Shown here: positions 45,430 through 56,639 of the stretch, piece by piece | Numbering within the stretch: position 1 is the stretch's first letter | How the letters are laid out: every line of letters starts with the position of its first letter | NCBI GenBank assembly: GCA_029449235.1 | Contig: JANATG010000013.1 | Coordinates: 248,001-312,000 of the forward strand | Source: Linnemannia schmuckeri | Taxonomy: Eukaryota; Mortierellomycota; Mortierellomycetes; Mortierellales; Mortierellaceae | Direction of reading: 5' to 3' | Length of the DNA: 64,000 nucleotides | The notes under the pieces: generated by a model | Databases searched by the model: none | What the model saw: the letters and a program-made list of their open reading frames with translations, nothing else | Told to the model about the DNA's origin: nothing | Made by a program: the position numbers and the translations under genes

Positions 45430-46458
45430 TTGTTTTCCTCATACCTCCAAGCTCATCTTCCTACTCCCACGCGTGTCCGCCAATCGCCCTACCTACCACT
45501 CACCGCTCACCCATCCGTGCCACCCAACAAAGTCAACGCCAAATCCACAACCAAAACACCATGCACATACTGGTTGTGTGCCAGGGACTGTCTGGAAAAG
45601 CAGAGGGCGAATGGTGACCTTACCAAGCTGGAGAAGGATCACGTTCTCCGAAGGCATTCGGAAACACCCATAGGATTCCCCAGCAAAGTAACAGGGTGTA
45701 GAGTCGTCTACCGAAGGAACCCGAACGAGGATATGCAGTTCCAGTGCATTTGCGGGAGGTTGATTAGCTCACGTGGCTCTGTGAAGAAGCACTACCTTGG
45801 CTGCGCAAACCTGCAAGGCGTCATGACGGGCAACGACTATTTTTTGCTTGTCAGGTCTGAAAATAAGCCGGCAGATGTGCTGGACGGTGAGGAAGATGAG
45901 GGGGAGGATGAGGAAGATGAGATGGAAACCATTGGCGCCACTTCCAGCTCCATTGTTCCCTGGCATGCACCGACGCAATTGCCGCCGCCTTGCAGTACAG
46001 CTCCCAATATGATGGCTGTGAGAGAACAGCAAAACTCTTTCATTATGGGTGCACTTAAACTTCAGCAGGATCAGAGTACTCACCACCAGCACCAACTGCT
46101 TGACCACCAACAGAAGTTGTTTGATCAGCAGCGCCAGTATGCAGAACTCTCCCTTGTGGTGCAGAGACTTCAACGACAGGCGGAGCAGGCGCATGGGGAG
46201 CAAACAGATCTCGAGACGCGGCCAATTCAACAGCAACAGCGGCGAATTGCTCACATTGAACAGAGACAGGAGGAACAACATCAAAAGCATCAACGGAATT
46301 CGTTGGAACAGCTTCGCCTTAGGGCACAGGCTCAAGCTACTATCACCACTGCCGAGTCTCGATCGTCCCGCGGAAATGTTCCTCACCCAGAACCATCAAG
46401 CTCTGGTCCATGTAGGTTGCCTAATTACGAGTCAACGCTTGCATGTGGGGTCCTTTGA
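45430..46458 (+). CDS. Zinc-finger, Gln-rich protein frame inside the MULE (start codon lost?)
   Basis: A 342-codon open frame with two zinc-finger-like motifs (CTYWLCARDC...HVLRRH and FQCICGRLISSRGSVKKHYLGC). An acidic patch (DGEEDEGEDEEDEME) and a long Gln/His-rich helical region (residues ~200-300) follow. No ATG precedes the first finger in frame. A GTG at the 'VPPNKVNAK' position near 45516 is where a start would be expected, so an ATG to GTG loss or a missing upstream exon is likely. It may be a DNA-binding accessory protein of the transposon. No family recognised. Confidence 0.5.
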   Translation: MFSSYLQAHLPTPTRVRQSPYLPLTAHPSVPPNKVNAKSTTKTPCTYWLCARDCLEKQRANGDLTKLEKDHVLRRHSETPIGFPSKVTGCRVVYRRNPNEDMQFQCICGRLISSRGSVKKHYLGCANLQGVMTGNDYFLLVRSENKPADVLDGEEDEGEDEEDEMETIGATSSSIVPWHAPTQLPPPCSTAPNMMAVREQQNSFIMGALKLQQDQSTHHQHQLLDHQQKLFDQQRQYAELSLVVQRLQRQAEQAHGEQTDLETRPIQQQQRRIAHIEQRQEEQHQKHQRNSLEQLRLRAQAQATITTAESRSSRGNVPHPEPSSSGPCRLPNYESTLACGVL

Positions 46459-47094
46459 AAGCACTCGTATTTTACATCTGAACGATCGACCACCACATAC
46501 TGACTATATTTTAGCAAAACTTTATTCTATTTTCAATGGATCATCTAGCGCTCAGGAAAGGCGCCACCCCAAATAAGGAGACGTCTGACTACCTGACTCG
46601 TGGAGCGACTCCGTCATCGTCCTATTATCATCGATACATAAACAACACTGTGATGGTTAACCAAAAATGACAGCTTCTATTATATGTGATGAGTGAGCGA
46701 ATACAAGGCGAGGGAGAGGCAAGAGGGAGGAGGAGAAGAGAAAGATTGAACAGAAGAAAACAGTGATATTCAAGCCAAGAGAGATGTCTTGAAAAATTGG
46801 TGCACGCAGTGAGGACTGCTGACAACATGCGATGAATTACAGCCCAAGGTGTAATCAAAAAGCAGCGAGCATAATCGACCGCTCATTTAAGCGCGGGGAC
46901 GACGAGAGGGTATAGGACAAATGGTGCTGTCTGCACTGCACTTGCGACTCTACTTTGCTGCTGCTTTCTCCTCTTTTTTTTTCGTCTCTTTCTTGGTGTC
47001 ACACGAGAGATTAAAGCGTCTCGCAGTAGGTGCCCGTTCACAATGAATCCTATTTCCTAGGCTTGGTGTCGACTCTGCACAATAGGCACTCGCT
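46459..47094. other. MULE right interior, non-coding
   Basis: No frame of note. The right subterminal palindromes begin at about 47097 and lead to the terminal inverted repeat at 47190-47211. Confidence 0.5.
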
Positions 47095-47227
47095 GTTTGG
47101 CAACCTAGGGTTGTCAAATTTGCTCTAATGTAATCTGTCAACCCGGGTTGCCAAGTAGCATCCTTTTTTTTCTGGCAAATTGTGACTGCGGGTTGTCAAA
47201 TAGATTAACCCTAAAAAAAAAGAAGAG

Positions 47228-47297
47228 GCGCTCCCGGGGTTTCGCACCGGGTACACCTCTAGTTGAAGTTGGTTATGACGGCTGCCACGGTCAATAG
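47228..47297 (-). other. tRNA-like sequence, possibly a tRNA relic
   Basis: On the minus strand, a T-arm-like CCCGGTGCGAAACCCCGGG is followed by AGCGCC and, further on, a T-run. The acceptor partner and a convincing anticodon stem are missing. It may be a decayed tRNA or a Pol III B-box only. Confidence 0.25.
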
Positions 47298-47306
47298 AAA
47301 CAAAAA

Positions 47307-47379
47307 TGCTCTCTGTGAGGATCGAACTCACGACCTTCAGATTATGAGACTGACGCTCTGCCGGCTGAGCTAAGAAAGC
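47307..47379 (-). tRNA. tRNA-Met (anticodon CAT, elongator type)
   Basis: Acceptor GCTTTCT pairs with AGAGAGC (one G:U), discriminator A. The anticodon loop CTCATAA in stem TCAG/CTGA gives CAT. D-arm AGCTCAGCCGGCAGAGC and T-arm GTGAGTTCGATCCTCAC are present; 73 nt. It starts with GC and lacks the AGC-type initiator features, so elongator Met is preferred. Confidence 0.93.
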
Positions 47380-47441
47380 TGAGTGGTGATCAATATTCTT
47401 AAACATTAATATGTCAAACATTTTCAGCAGCGCAGTAAAGT

Positions 47442-47464
47442 CACGTGGCTGTTACGCACAGCAA
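47442..47464 (-). promoter_or_regulatory. Degenerate GGTGGCG-like / CACGTG motif upstream of tRNA-Met
   Basis: CACGTG at 47442-47447 and, further upstream on the tRNA strand, TTGCTGTGCGTAAC (47464-47451), a weak match to TTGGTGGCGTAGTC at the other tRNA loci. Confidence 0.3.
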
Positions 47465-47497
<33 letters not shown>

Positions 47498-47730
47498 GGG
47501 AAGGAGGAGATTGTTATTAATGGAGAGGATGGGAAGAATTCCTTTTCTTCGTGTTTAGTTTTATTTTCTTCTATTGAAGCTGTGAGGAGCAGCGGCAATT
47601 GTTGTGCAGAGCCAGGTTGTGGGCCGGACTGCGACTGGTGGATGGCCCTTAGAAGAGTTTGATATGTAGTTTCCTTTCACTATCGAAAGCCTCCCTTAGG
47701 CTTTTCACTGAAAAAATATAATTTCATACG
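47465..47730 (+). mobile_element. RNase H retroelement copy 5 (3' fragment)
   Basis: A T-run then A-run (about 47465-47495) precedes the last ~20 codons of the element ORF and its 3' end, with the subtype-B sequence shared with copies 2 and 3. The poly(A) signal and tail are degraded (AATATAATTTCATACG). It lies upstream of tRNA-Met, the body starting ~119 bp from the tRNA and pointing away. Confidence 0.8.
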
Positions 47731-48529
47731 AAATAATCAAAGGGTCGCCTAGAGGCAACTATTAGCAAGCAGCCTTGATTTGGGATCATCGAAGCATATC
47801 TGTGTTTCACTTAGAAATGGACTGGAAAGTTTTTTTTTTTTTTTTTTATTATTATTGTTATTATTATTATTATTATTAACTGTCTATCGGTCCTTAGCCG
47901 GTCTTGTTCAGACTGAGAAAGGAGCCGTGTCGACTGGTCATAAAGGGGAACAAACGACTGGAAAACAACGCCAGAAACAGCAACGCCCACGAGATTTTTT
48001 TTTTTATGATTTTTTTTTTCCCCCTTGCAACTCCTGTTAGGTCCTGAGGGATATTGCGCCGAGATGCCTCTTGCAGCAACTCGCCAAGTTTCGGTAGGGA
48101 GATCAAGACGAGTATGGGGACAAATAAGAACATGAAACGCTGAGAGTGTAGTGGGAATGGGTTGGAAACTGACTGACGGATGTGATGAATGGTGTAGAAG
48201 AGTGACTGAGTATCTATCTGCGATAGAAATAAAATCTGTTGGAATTGAAGAATGAAGAAATAGCAACAACATCAGATACAATATGGTAAAGGGAAACGAT
48301 ATTGGACAGTAGATAGCGGATACAGGAACGAGAAAGTGATCCTTACTTTCCTTATCGAGGCGTCGTCTCGAAAAAAGGGTGTCGGATTCCTGGTCTATCA
48401 ACACAAAGGAGAGGGACATGACGCAAATAATCGACAAAGCAACAGCAAAAAAACAATAACATCAAATGAACTGATAGAGTGGTCCATCTCATGCCTGCTA
48501 CCCCTGGTCTGATTTCTCCTATGACTCCA
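47731..48529. other. Intergenic with T-run and ATT microsatellite
   Basis: Includes a T-run followed by (ATT)n at about 47830-47879, and T-runs at 47996-48004 and 48011-48019. No gene recognised before the 3' end of the ZFC3H1-like gene. Confidence 0.6.
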
Positions 48530-51500
48530 TTACTTGACTATTGGCATCTCCTCCTCATGGTCGTCCTTGATTTCGATAACGACTGCTCCTTTCTCATTTC
48601 CTCCTAATGACATTGCGGTATGTCCGTTCCCAGAAAGTCCCAAGGCCGGCTAGAAAGAAACGAAAGAACCAAGTTAGTCTGTAAACAAAAGAATGACCAA
48701 AAACATGATTTCCTGTCTGGTGACTGCGTCATTCCGCCCTTAGGGTTACCATCCTGTCCATCTTGGATGCTAAAGAGGAAAACACGCTAGCTTGCTTGAT
48801 TAAGTCCATGCTCTCGCTCGACTCGCTGTCTTTAAAGATTTCAATCATTCTAAGAAGTAGTTGAAAAAAAATCGTAAAAAAGCGCCATTGGCATCGCCCC
48901 TCTTGGATAAACAAAAGAAAACGCATTAAATAATTCAAAGAGAATGGAGAAATGAAAAAAAGAAAGAACAAACCGTTTCCAAAGGTGCTCTGAGGTGGGG
49001 AATCGACGTAGACATGAGACAAGTATTTTCCTGCACTGTTCGACGTGACCAGCCCTTTCCTGTGCCTCCCCCAACCTATAATAATAATTCAAAAAATATT
49101 GTGAGTACATGTTCACTCTACACAAAGTATTTCAGATCCAGATCAGTCAACCTTGATGTCGTTACTTACCAGAAATAGAGGTCGAAGTCCTCGGGGAACA
49201 ATCGCAAAAGCGATCCTATTAAATGGACGCGCAACTCATCAGGACCTTTTGCAATCCGTTTCCAGATAGTCTCCACAACCTTGTTCAAGAGTCTAAAGTC
49301 GTGTAGCGACGACACCCCCAAGTCCTCGCCTTGGTTCTTGTCGTATGGGTTCGGCCTTGAAGCAATGATGTTGCTCGTTGCTGACTCAATGATGCTCTCC
49401 AGCTTTCCAGTCTCAAGGGCCTTATCGAGGGCAAGCATAATCGAGTGGGTTGCCAGTCTATGTGAACGAAAACATGGGAGAATGAAAAAATATATTAGCA
49501 CATGGTCGATGTGCCGTCATTTCGATGTCAACAACTGCAATAACAAATGCGAAGATGAACTTACTCTGTGACAATCAATGATCTCTTGTGTCGTGGGACA
49601 CTATCGAAAGCGGCAGAGAGCATCAAGCCCATGTCATTGAGCGAATGTACATCCTTCGCTTGGAGAGCAAGGAGCGATAGGTAATTCAGCCATAAAAACG
49701 TGTTGGTCCTGAAAGGCGCAATCTCGACTTTTGCGGGCGGCGCCTTGAAATTATAGGGGAGGTCAAGGCCGAGTAACTTTTTGTACAGCAGAATGGCCTG
49801 CTCTGACGAGTCGCGTTCAGCATTAGCTTGGTTAAATTCCTCGCCTTCACTAATATCGAAAAACGCCCGTGCACACCGGCCAAGGCAGTCCGCCTTCTTG
49901 TCCACCGAGAGCATGTAGGCATATCGGTTCCAAAAATACGGTTCAAAGGGCATTTCCTGAACAGTCGCTTCCAAAGCCTCCTTTGCCTGAGTGTAATTTC
50001 CATAGTGCTAGAAAATAAACAAGTGGGTGCTTAAAATTAGATAGATGTCCATAATTATACTGAAAAAGTCAAGAAGACATAGACGCACACATGTAAACAT
50101 AAACGAGAGAGGACTTACCATCTGGACTTCGCAAAACAAATCGCGGACCTCGGGGAGACGTGGTGAGAACTGATATGGATTCACCAACTCCATGATCTCG
50201 TCCTGATTCTGACCGTGAGACATCAAAAACCCAACAAAGTTCCTCAGGAGCGCAACAACAGGAAGTCGAGCATCCAAGTCCACAAAGTAAACCGTCAAGC
50301 CCAAGAAAATCTCATGGACAATGCTGTAAAGTTCGGTTTCCTGCTCGAGTTCCTCGGTGACAGGCCACTGAATAACAAAGAAGCTATCATCCGAGAGGTA
50401 GTCGTTCGGATATTGATGGAAGAGGGCCGTGGGCAACTCGTGGAACCAAATCAAATAAACGTAGGCGAGCCACAGAATGCAGAGGTCTTTTGAGGAAAGA
50501 ATCCTCGAAGCAAGAGTTGACGAGATATCCTCCACCATGTCCTGTTCCAGCCAGACATCATCTAGCTGGGCATACGAGAGCGACGAGGGGCGCACCGACT
50601 CCCAGGTGGTGCACGTCAAGAAGTTCTGCATCCAGTTCTTGGCTGCCTCTACAATGCCGTCCTTGACCATGTTCCTGACAATCTGCAAGACTACATCCAC
50701 AATGAATCGAGACTGAATAGCTGGGTCAACCACCTCTGCCTGCTCCTGACAAGCCATTTGCAACATCCGATCCAAAACAAAGACGCGCTCATCACTGTCT
50801 TTCTCCCACACGTAGTATCTAATCCATACCACCAAATGAAATAAAAAACAAATTAGTCAAACAGTAATTCTCAATTTCGAGCAAACATTCAGAGACGCCG
50901 TATTGTTCAGCATTAAGGATTTTTACCTGAACCACAACAAATGAGACTGAGGTACATATTGAAGGCACTGTTCAAACATCGTGCGAGTCTCCAACTCGGT
51001 CCCGTAGCGTGTATGCAAGTCCAGGTACAACGCCCACAGGGATTCACTCGTAGGGAGGTCTCCAAGCGCTCGCGATAAGACACTCAGCGCCTTACGAAGC
51101 TGTTCGTCAAACACATCGGGATTGTTGACTGCAGAAGAGAGCTCGTGCATGGCAAACTCTGCCCAAATGGTTACGTTAGAGGTTTCCTTAAGCAAAGCCT
51201 CGTAGTCGATCGACCCTGGCTTATCATGGTAACGGATTATCTTGGAAGGAGGTGCTCCAGCAAGGGTTTTCGTCAAGATGGCCATTGTAATGGGGTGTTC
51301 ATCAAGTGAACTGCCACTTGGCTCAGGAATCTCAGGGAAATTATCGATTCCGATTGATGGACCGGTGCGCATCACAGGCTTTTCTCCAGCCGAAGGAGGT
51401 GCTTGTTCTCCTTGAAGGGTAACACGAGGACCGAACTTAACGACAGAGGCCGAGCCTTGGCCGTTGCCGAGTTCGTTGTGAGCCTTGACGATGGCGTCCA

Positions 51501-54500
51501 CCAAGATGTCCGCATTGTGAATACGTGAGGCACGAAGGTGGGCAAGCTTGGCGGATTTCATGTCGGCGAAAACTTTGCGGGTCTCTGGACTCTTGCCTTC
51601 CGAATAGCGCGCCATGTCGATGACCAGTTCCTCATCTGTCAGCCCACAGTCCCGAATATGCTGCGACTTGCAGTTGTCGTCGTTGCATGAGCCTCCTGAT
51701 AGCTCGTAGAGACACATCCGCTTCATTGGATCAATCTTGTGGCTGTAGGTCAGTGAGCGGTATCCTCCATGCACTACTGACTTGTACCGTGGCGAAAAGC
51801 GAAACGACCGGAACATGGTCAGTGGCGATTCATATGCCGACGTGACATCCAGCGGCTGGTCTTGAGCCTCACTGCTTTGAGGTACAGACGATTCCTCTTG
51901 AGTTTCCTTGGGAAGTTGGGGGATAAGATAGCTTGCCAGGTCCGAGGGAAGGCAGAGTCGATTCATGTCAAAGAGGGAGTTGTCCAATGCGAACAGCTTG
52001 TTGATTTCGATCGAGGGACTCCAAACCGATGGTGTTGCGTTGCTGGCGTGATCCTCCGTAGGGGCTTCTTCCTGTAATTTCTTTGGCTGAGATAGGAACT
52101 TGTCCAGTATCGAGAGGTTCGGGGTATTCAATCCGTTCGGGGCAGTGGAGCCCAACGTAGGCTTGTACGTGGGCTTGGATGTCTTCACTTGAACCGATGG
52201 AGTGGGTGTCGGAACTGGAGCTCTGGTACGTTTCAAGGGAGCTCTCCGGACATTACCTTGAGAGGCAGGGACATTCGACTGGTCGTTCATGTTAGCGGCC
52301 GTAGGTCGTGAGAATACCTGAGTGGATGCTGGAGGAAGAGCTGCAGTGCTGAGCAGCTCCTTCTCCTTGGCCAATTCGTTCATCCGCTTAGTAAGAGCTG
52401 ACAATTCCTCCTTTGCTTGAATCCTTGGCTTTTTGGGCACCGTCGGATCCCATGTCGATACATTTGACTCAAAACCCCGCTTGGGACCTATTGAGGAAGT
52501 TACAATGCCACGTCAGTGTCTCCATACATTGACAATATGAAAATCTTCGTCAGCTCCAGCTATTCGTCGTAACTATGGCCTACCAGAGTCTTCTGCCACA
52601 GCCATCTCTTGATCCGCAAAAGCGTACTGTGCAATCTCTTCGCCAGGTTTCTGCTGTTCTAGCTTTTCGTATCTCGATTGGTCTTTCGTATCCGAGGGTT
52701 TCGCGGCGGATTTGGTTGTTAGATTTGATCCGAGCATCATCATGCGTGTGCGCTTCCGAATAATATCCTGTTGAACATTGGCGATCGAAGCTTTGAGTTC
52801 GGCGCAAGATGACTCAACCCGGCTGATTCGCTCCTGCAGCAGAGCCTTGGCTGCAGTCGAAGTATCCAGACGATTCAAAAGTGGAGCCAATAGTCCTTCT
52901 GCCCGACGGAGGTGACGCTGCGCCTCCTCGAGCTCCTTGGCCTTAAGAGCAACGTCCTCCTTCGCAGCCTGAAGGACCTGGTGTACTTCCTGTAAATCCT
53001 GTCGGTCGTTCTCTGATTTGAGCGCCTCCGCTCCCAAAGACTCGATCGCAGACCGCTTCTCCAGTTCGAATTGCTGCAGCTGCGAGCGAAGCTGTTCCAG
53101 AGTTTTGGTGTGGTTGCTGAGGGTCTCCTTGAGTAGATCAGCTTCGTCCGTCGCAGGCGTCGAGGAGGCCCCTGGAGTCAACTCTTGGTCCTCCTGCTGA
53201 GGACTAGATTTCCGCGATGTCGGATCGAGTTGTTGACTCATCGGCGAAGGTGCTCCTTGTGCCGGCGACTGAGGATTACTGTTGTGAGTGATAGGCGTCG
53301 AGGGTGACGACAACTTAGCCCGTTCCCTGGCGGCGATCCTTTCATTAAGCCTCTTCATCTCTTGGTTGAGAAACTCTGAGCGATTGGAGGTTGAGATCAT
53401 CCTTGGCTTGAGTGCTGAAAAATTCTCTGCAGCGGGTTGCCCTCCTATCTCATCACCGTCTTCGTCATCCAGGTCGATAAGGTATGGAAGTTGACGTTCC
53501 ATGATAAACGGCGTTGGTTGAGAGAGTTTCGGTATAAAATCCAAGGCTGTTGCTCGTCTTGTGTTGCCGCGAGTAATAGTCGGTCCTACTTGCAGCTCTG
53601 TCTGGCTGGGCGACCTCACGGGGGTGTTGACGATGGATGCGGGGGCAGAGTGAATGTGTGAGTGGCCAGGTGTGCCATACTGTAAATTGTAGAGTAGCGT
53701 TGACCGGTTGGGAGGATGTTGAGGAGGATGTTGAGGAGAGAAATCTGAGCTGTTGACGGTCCGCTCCTCCATCGTCTTCCATGAACCGTTAAGGATCATC
53801 GAACCTCCATACCCGTCGTCCAAATCCATATCCATCTCGTCTTGGGAGCCTGACGTAGGCGCATCGTGACCAGCGGGTATGCTCTCCACGTAAGACAAGT
53901 CAGCGGGTTGGGCTGATTGCAACTTCCTGTTCGTCCCAGTAGACTCTGCGCCTTGCGGTGCTTCCGGAGATATTTGGTCAGAAGCAGGTCCAGTGGGTAT
54001 GCATTCTTCCTTTGGAGGAGAGCTGGGTGGTGGTGGTGGAGGGGGTGGTGTCAATGGCAACGAAGGTGGTGGTGGCGGGGGAGGAACGACGACCTTTTCG
54101 CTGGGATGTGACCGCCCATTAATCGATGGAGCGCTATTGTTCGCGACTGCAGCGTGGGCGCGAATTGCTGGAGGTGCGACAGGTCGAATAGGTAATGGTG
54201 GCGGGGCGCTTCCAGAGATGGTGAGATCGCCGAACTTTTTTGTAGTGTCTCGTTCTTCCGTAGTCCACAACCGTGTTCCTAAAGCTGTTGCTGCTTCCGA
54301 TCCATCTCGTCTGATTTGATCTCCATCGGTTTGGCGTCGAACTGGAATGACAAGGGGTGCGTCCGAGTTGTTGCTGATTTTGCTGTTGTGAGGAGGTGAA
54401 GATGGATTGGGTGCTGTGGTAGTAGGACCAAGAGCGGATGGCGCGGATGTCAAGTTGTCATCCTGGCGTGGTTGGACCAAGGAATTCCATCCTTGTGGCA

Positions 54501-56151
54501 AAACTTTTGACGCAATTGAGAGGATCATCTCGAGTTGCTTTCGAGCGATGTCATCGCTAGTTGAAGAAACTGGCATTGGTGGCTGTGGTTGAGATGGTGT
54601 AGATTGAGTTTGAAGGAAGAGCTGCAATCGATTGGCAACCTCTGTCGCGTCTGACGCACTAATACCCGTTGCTGGAGGAACTGGCGGTGTAAACGCTGCC
54701 GGCTGCGCAAACGGAGCTGCATTCCATGCCTGTTGAGGGAAGTAGGATTGGGTCTGTGGGCTATTTGGAACGATTGGTGAAGGTGTTACAAGGTTTGGCG
54801 GAAATGGGGTTGCCGGTACCTTTGGGAACGCGAGTCCTTGCCGTGCTGCCCTCTGTTGAATCACTTCATTGATGACGACAGGATCAATTTTCCTCTGTAA
54901 AAGCTGTTCAGGAAGTACTCCATGACCGAGCAGTGTGTCGACAAGGGTGTGTATTTGTGTCGTTTTCGCGGCTAGTATGGGTGACATCAATAAAATAAAT
55001 GCTGATTAGTTTAAATCCTTTTTGGCATCTCAAGTATTGATTCCAACACGGCGTGCAGACAAATAATAAAAGGTATTGTTACCTTCGGGTGTTGAGGATT
55101 GTGGGATAATACAGGGCTTTTCGCTTGGGCCAAAGGCATTGGATCCATCCGGGAAAGTGGCTGGACTAGAAAGTTGGCGTTGTGGGGGGTGAATCGGACG
55201 ATCGGGCCCACGGTGAACAGGTTCTCTACTCCGTGCGTAAGAGTCGCGTGAGTAGGAGCTATTGTTATATCAAAAAGGAAATGTCAAAAGCCATAATCAG
55301 ATAACATGGCCAACAGGAATGCGATTTTTGCATGGATTAATATCTATTTGCGAAGTTAATAATACTTACTTTGACAGTTGGTGTTCCCGTGAGTAACCGG
55401 GCCCTGAGCCGTAATGGCTATCGGCGCGGTTCCTTGACCTGAATGAGTCTTCCAGAGGAGGCAATGACCGTTCTCGGTTCCTGAGTTGTCCAAGTCCAGG
55501 AATGTCGGAAATTGCAGCTGGATCGGGGATCCTGGCCACTGGCTGTGGTCTGAAATCTGTCCTCGCCTTTGAAAGCTCATAGTCGGCGAGGAGTGAAGTG
55601 AAGTCGCTTGTTTGTTCGGACTTGACATCGTTCATTTTCCCATTTTCCGTCGTCGTTGTCTTTGATGTGTCTCGTGACCCACCCCCTGAGAGTTGTTTTT
55701 GATGGCGATATTCCTGCGAGGTTGGACGTTGTGGGGCATTGGCAGGGCCAGAAGCGACACTAGGCTGAGAGTGCGTAGTGAGGGGAGTATTGGTGACTGA
55801 GATGAGGCGTGAGAAGGGTTTGTTTGTGTTCATTTCTTCGTCGCTAATTTCTCCTTCTTCTTTGTCAGACTCGACTGTATTGGATGAATCTGAGCCTTGA
55901 GTTGAAGGACGAAGACTGGCGGTTCTGCCATTGGCTTGTGTCTTGACATTTGTGGTTGCCTCTATGATTGCTGCCGTTGCAATAGTCGTAGTAATCGTGG
56001 TTGTTGGTGTCGTTAAGGCGGTGGCGCTGGGCGAGAGGCCATTGATGGGGGAGGGAGTGGAAGGAGTAGATAGATCTGCGGATGGAGTTGCTGCTGTAGG
56101 GATATTCTTCCTTGAATTTAGGACAGCAGCTCGTAGTGCTTCGAGGTCCAT
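48530..56151 (-). CDS. ZFC3H1/Red1-like nuclear RNA surveillance protein
   Basis: Ten exons on the minus strand: 56151-55370, 55258-55083, 54971-52584, 52487-50927, 50818-50119, 50007-49565, 49457-49170, 49075-48974, 48849-48750, 48649-48530; about 2219 aa. The N-terminal part is disordered with an EEGEISDEE motif (~110), as in ZFC3H1. A long proline-rich region holds poly-Pro runs, a coiled coil spans ~950-1090, and the diagnostic zf-C3H1 motif MCLYELSGGSCNDDNCKSQH lies near residue 1370. The C-terminal ~700 residues are helical HAT/TPR-like repeats. Relatives (fission yeast Red1, human ZFC3H1) scaffold MTREC/PAXT, linking the Mtl1/MTR4 helicase to the nuclear exosome. An alternative stop at 48729 exists if the last intron (ATG|GTAACC) is not removed. 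The acceptor of exon 3 could also be ~19 nt earlier. Confidence 0.88.
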
Positions 56152-56639
56152 GGTATAGATCGATTGATGTTGGTTGGGAGTTATGGCGAGTGAGGGTTCG
56201 GGTGAGTAGTGGGTGAAGAAGAGAGAGGGGGAAGGAGAGAAGAGAAAAGGAAGAGTCGTTGTTTGCTTGGATAAGAACAGACTTGTAAAAACAAAAATAC
56301 ATACGCAATAACAGTCCTAACAAATCAATCATCACGTGGGATCTTTTTTTTATCTTAACTGCCAATTATGGGAAAAAAAGTGGGCGCAAGGGTGTGCTTT
56401 CTGTTTCTATGGTACAAGTTGAGTTCGCTCGCTGCAGCGACAATACTATGGCCGACTGGTACACAGAATCATGGAGTTCTTTGTCGTGACAGCAGCGATT
56501 GGAAGCAAGATTGACTCTCCACCTTCAGTAGAACCTCAAATTCAGCAACGAAAAACGACCGACGCGGCAAATGTGGATTTTTGCTGTCATTTTTCCGAAA
56601 TCGTTGAGTCCGTTTTTGAGCTCCGAGTGGCCATGTTTG
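56152..56639. other. Intergenic, ZFC3H1-like gene upstream region
   Basis: Purine-rich leader near 56210-56260. Nothing specific recognised. Confidence 0.5.

Larger units (their letters stand above)
38722..47211. mobile_element. Mutator-like DNA transposon (MULE), 8.49 kb, with TIRs and 9-bp TSD
   Basis: The element starts GGGTTAATCTATTTGACAAC at 38722 and ends with its reverse complement at 47211; 22 terminal bases are perfect inverted repeats. The flanks carry TAAAAAAAA (38713-38721 and 47212-47220), a 9-bp target duplication as expected for MULEs. Both ends hold several subterminal palindromes of the type TTTGACAACCYRGGTTGTC. Two more copies, at 43769-43796 and 44113-44139, lie internally. 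Cargo on the minus strand is a Ulp1-like protease, a charged linker and a FAR1/MULE/SWIM transposase; on the plus strand, a zinc-finger Gln-rich frame. The transposase is broken, so the element is probably inactive without help. Confidence 0.9.
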
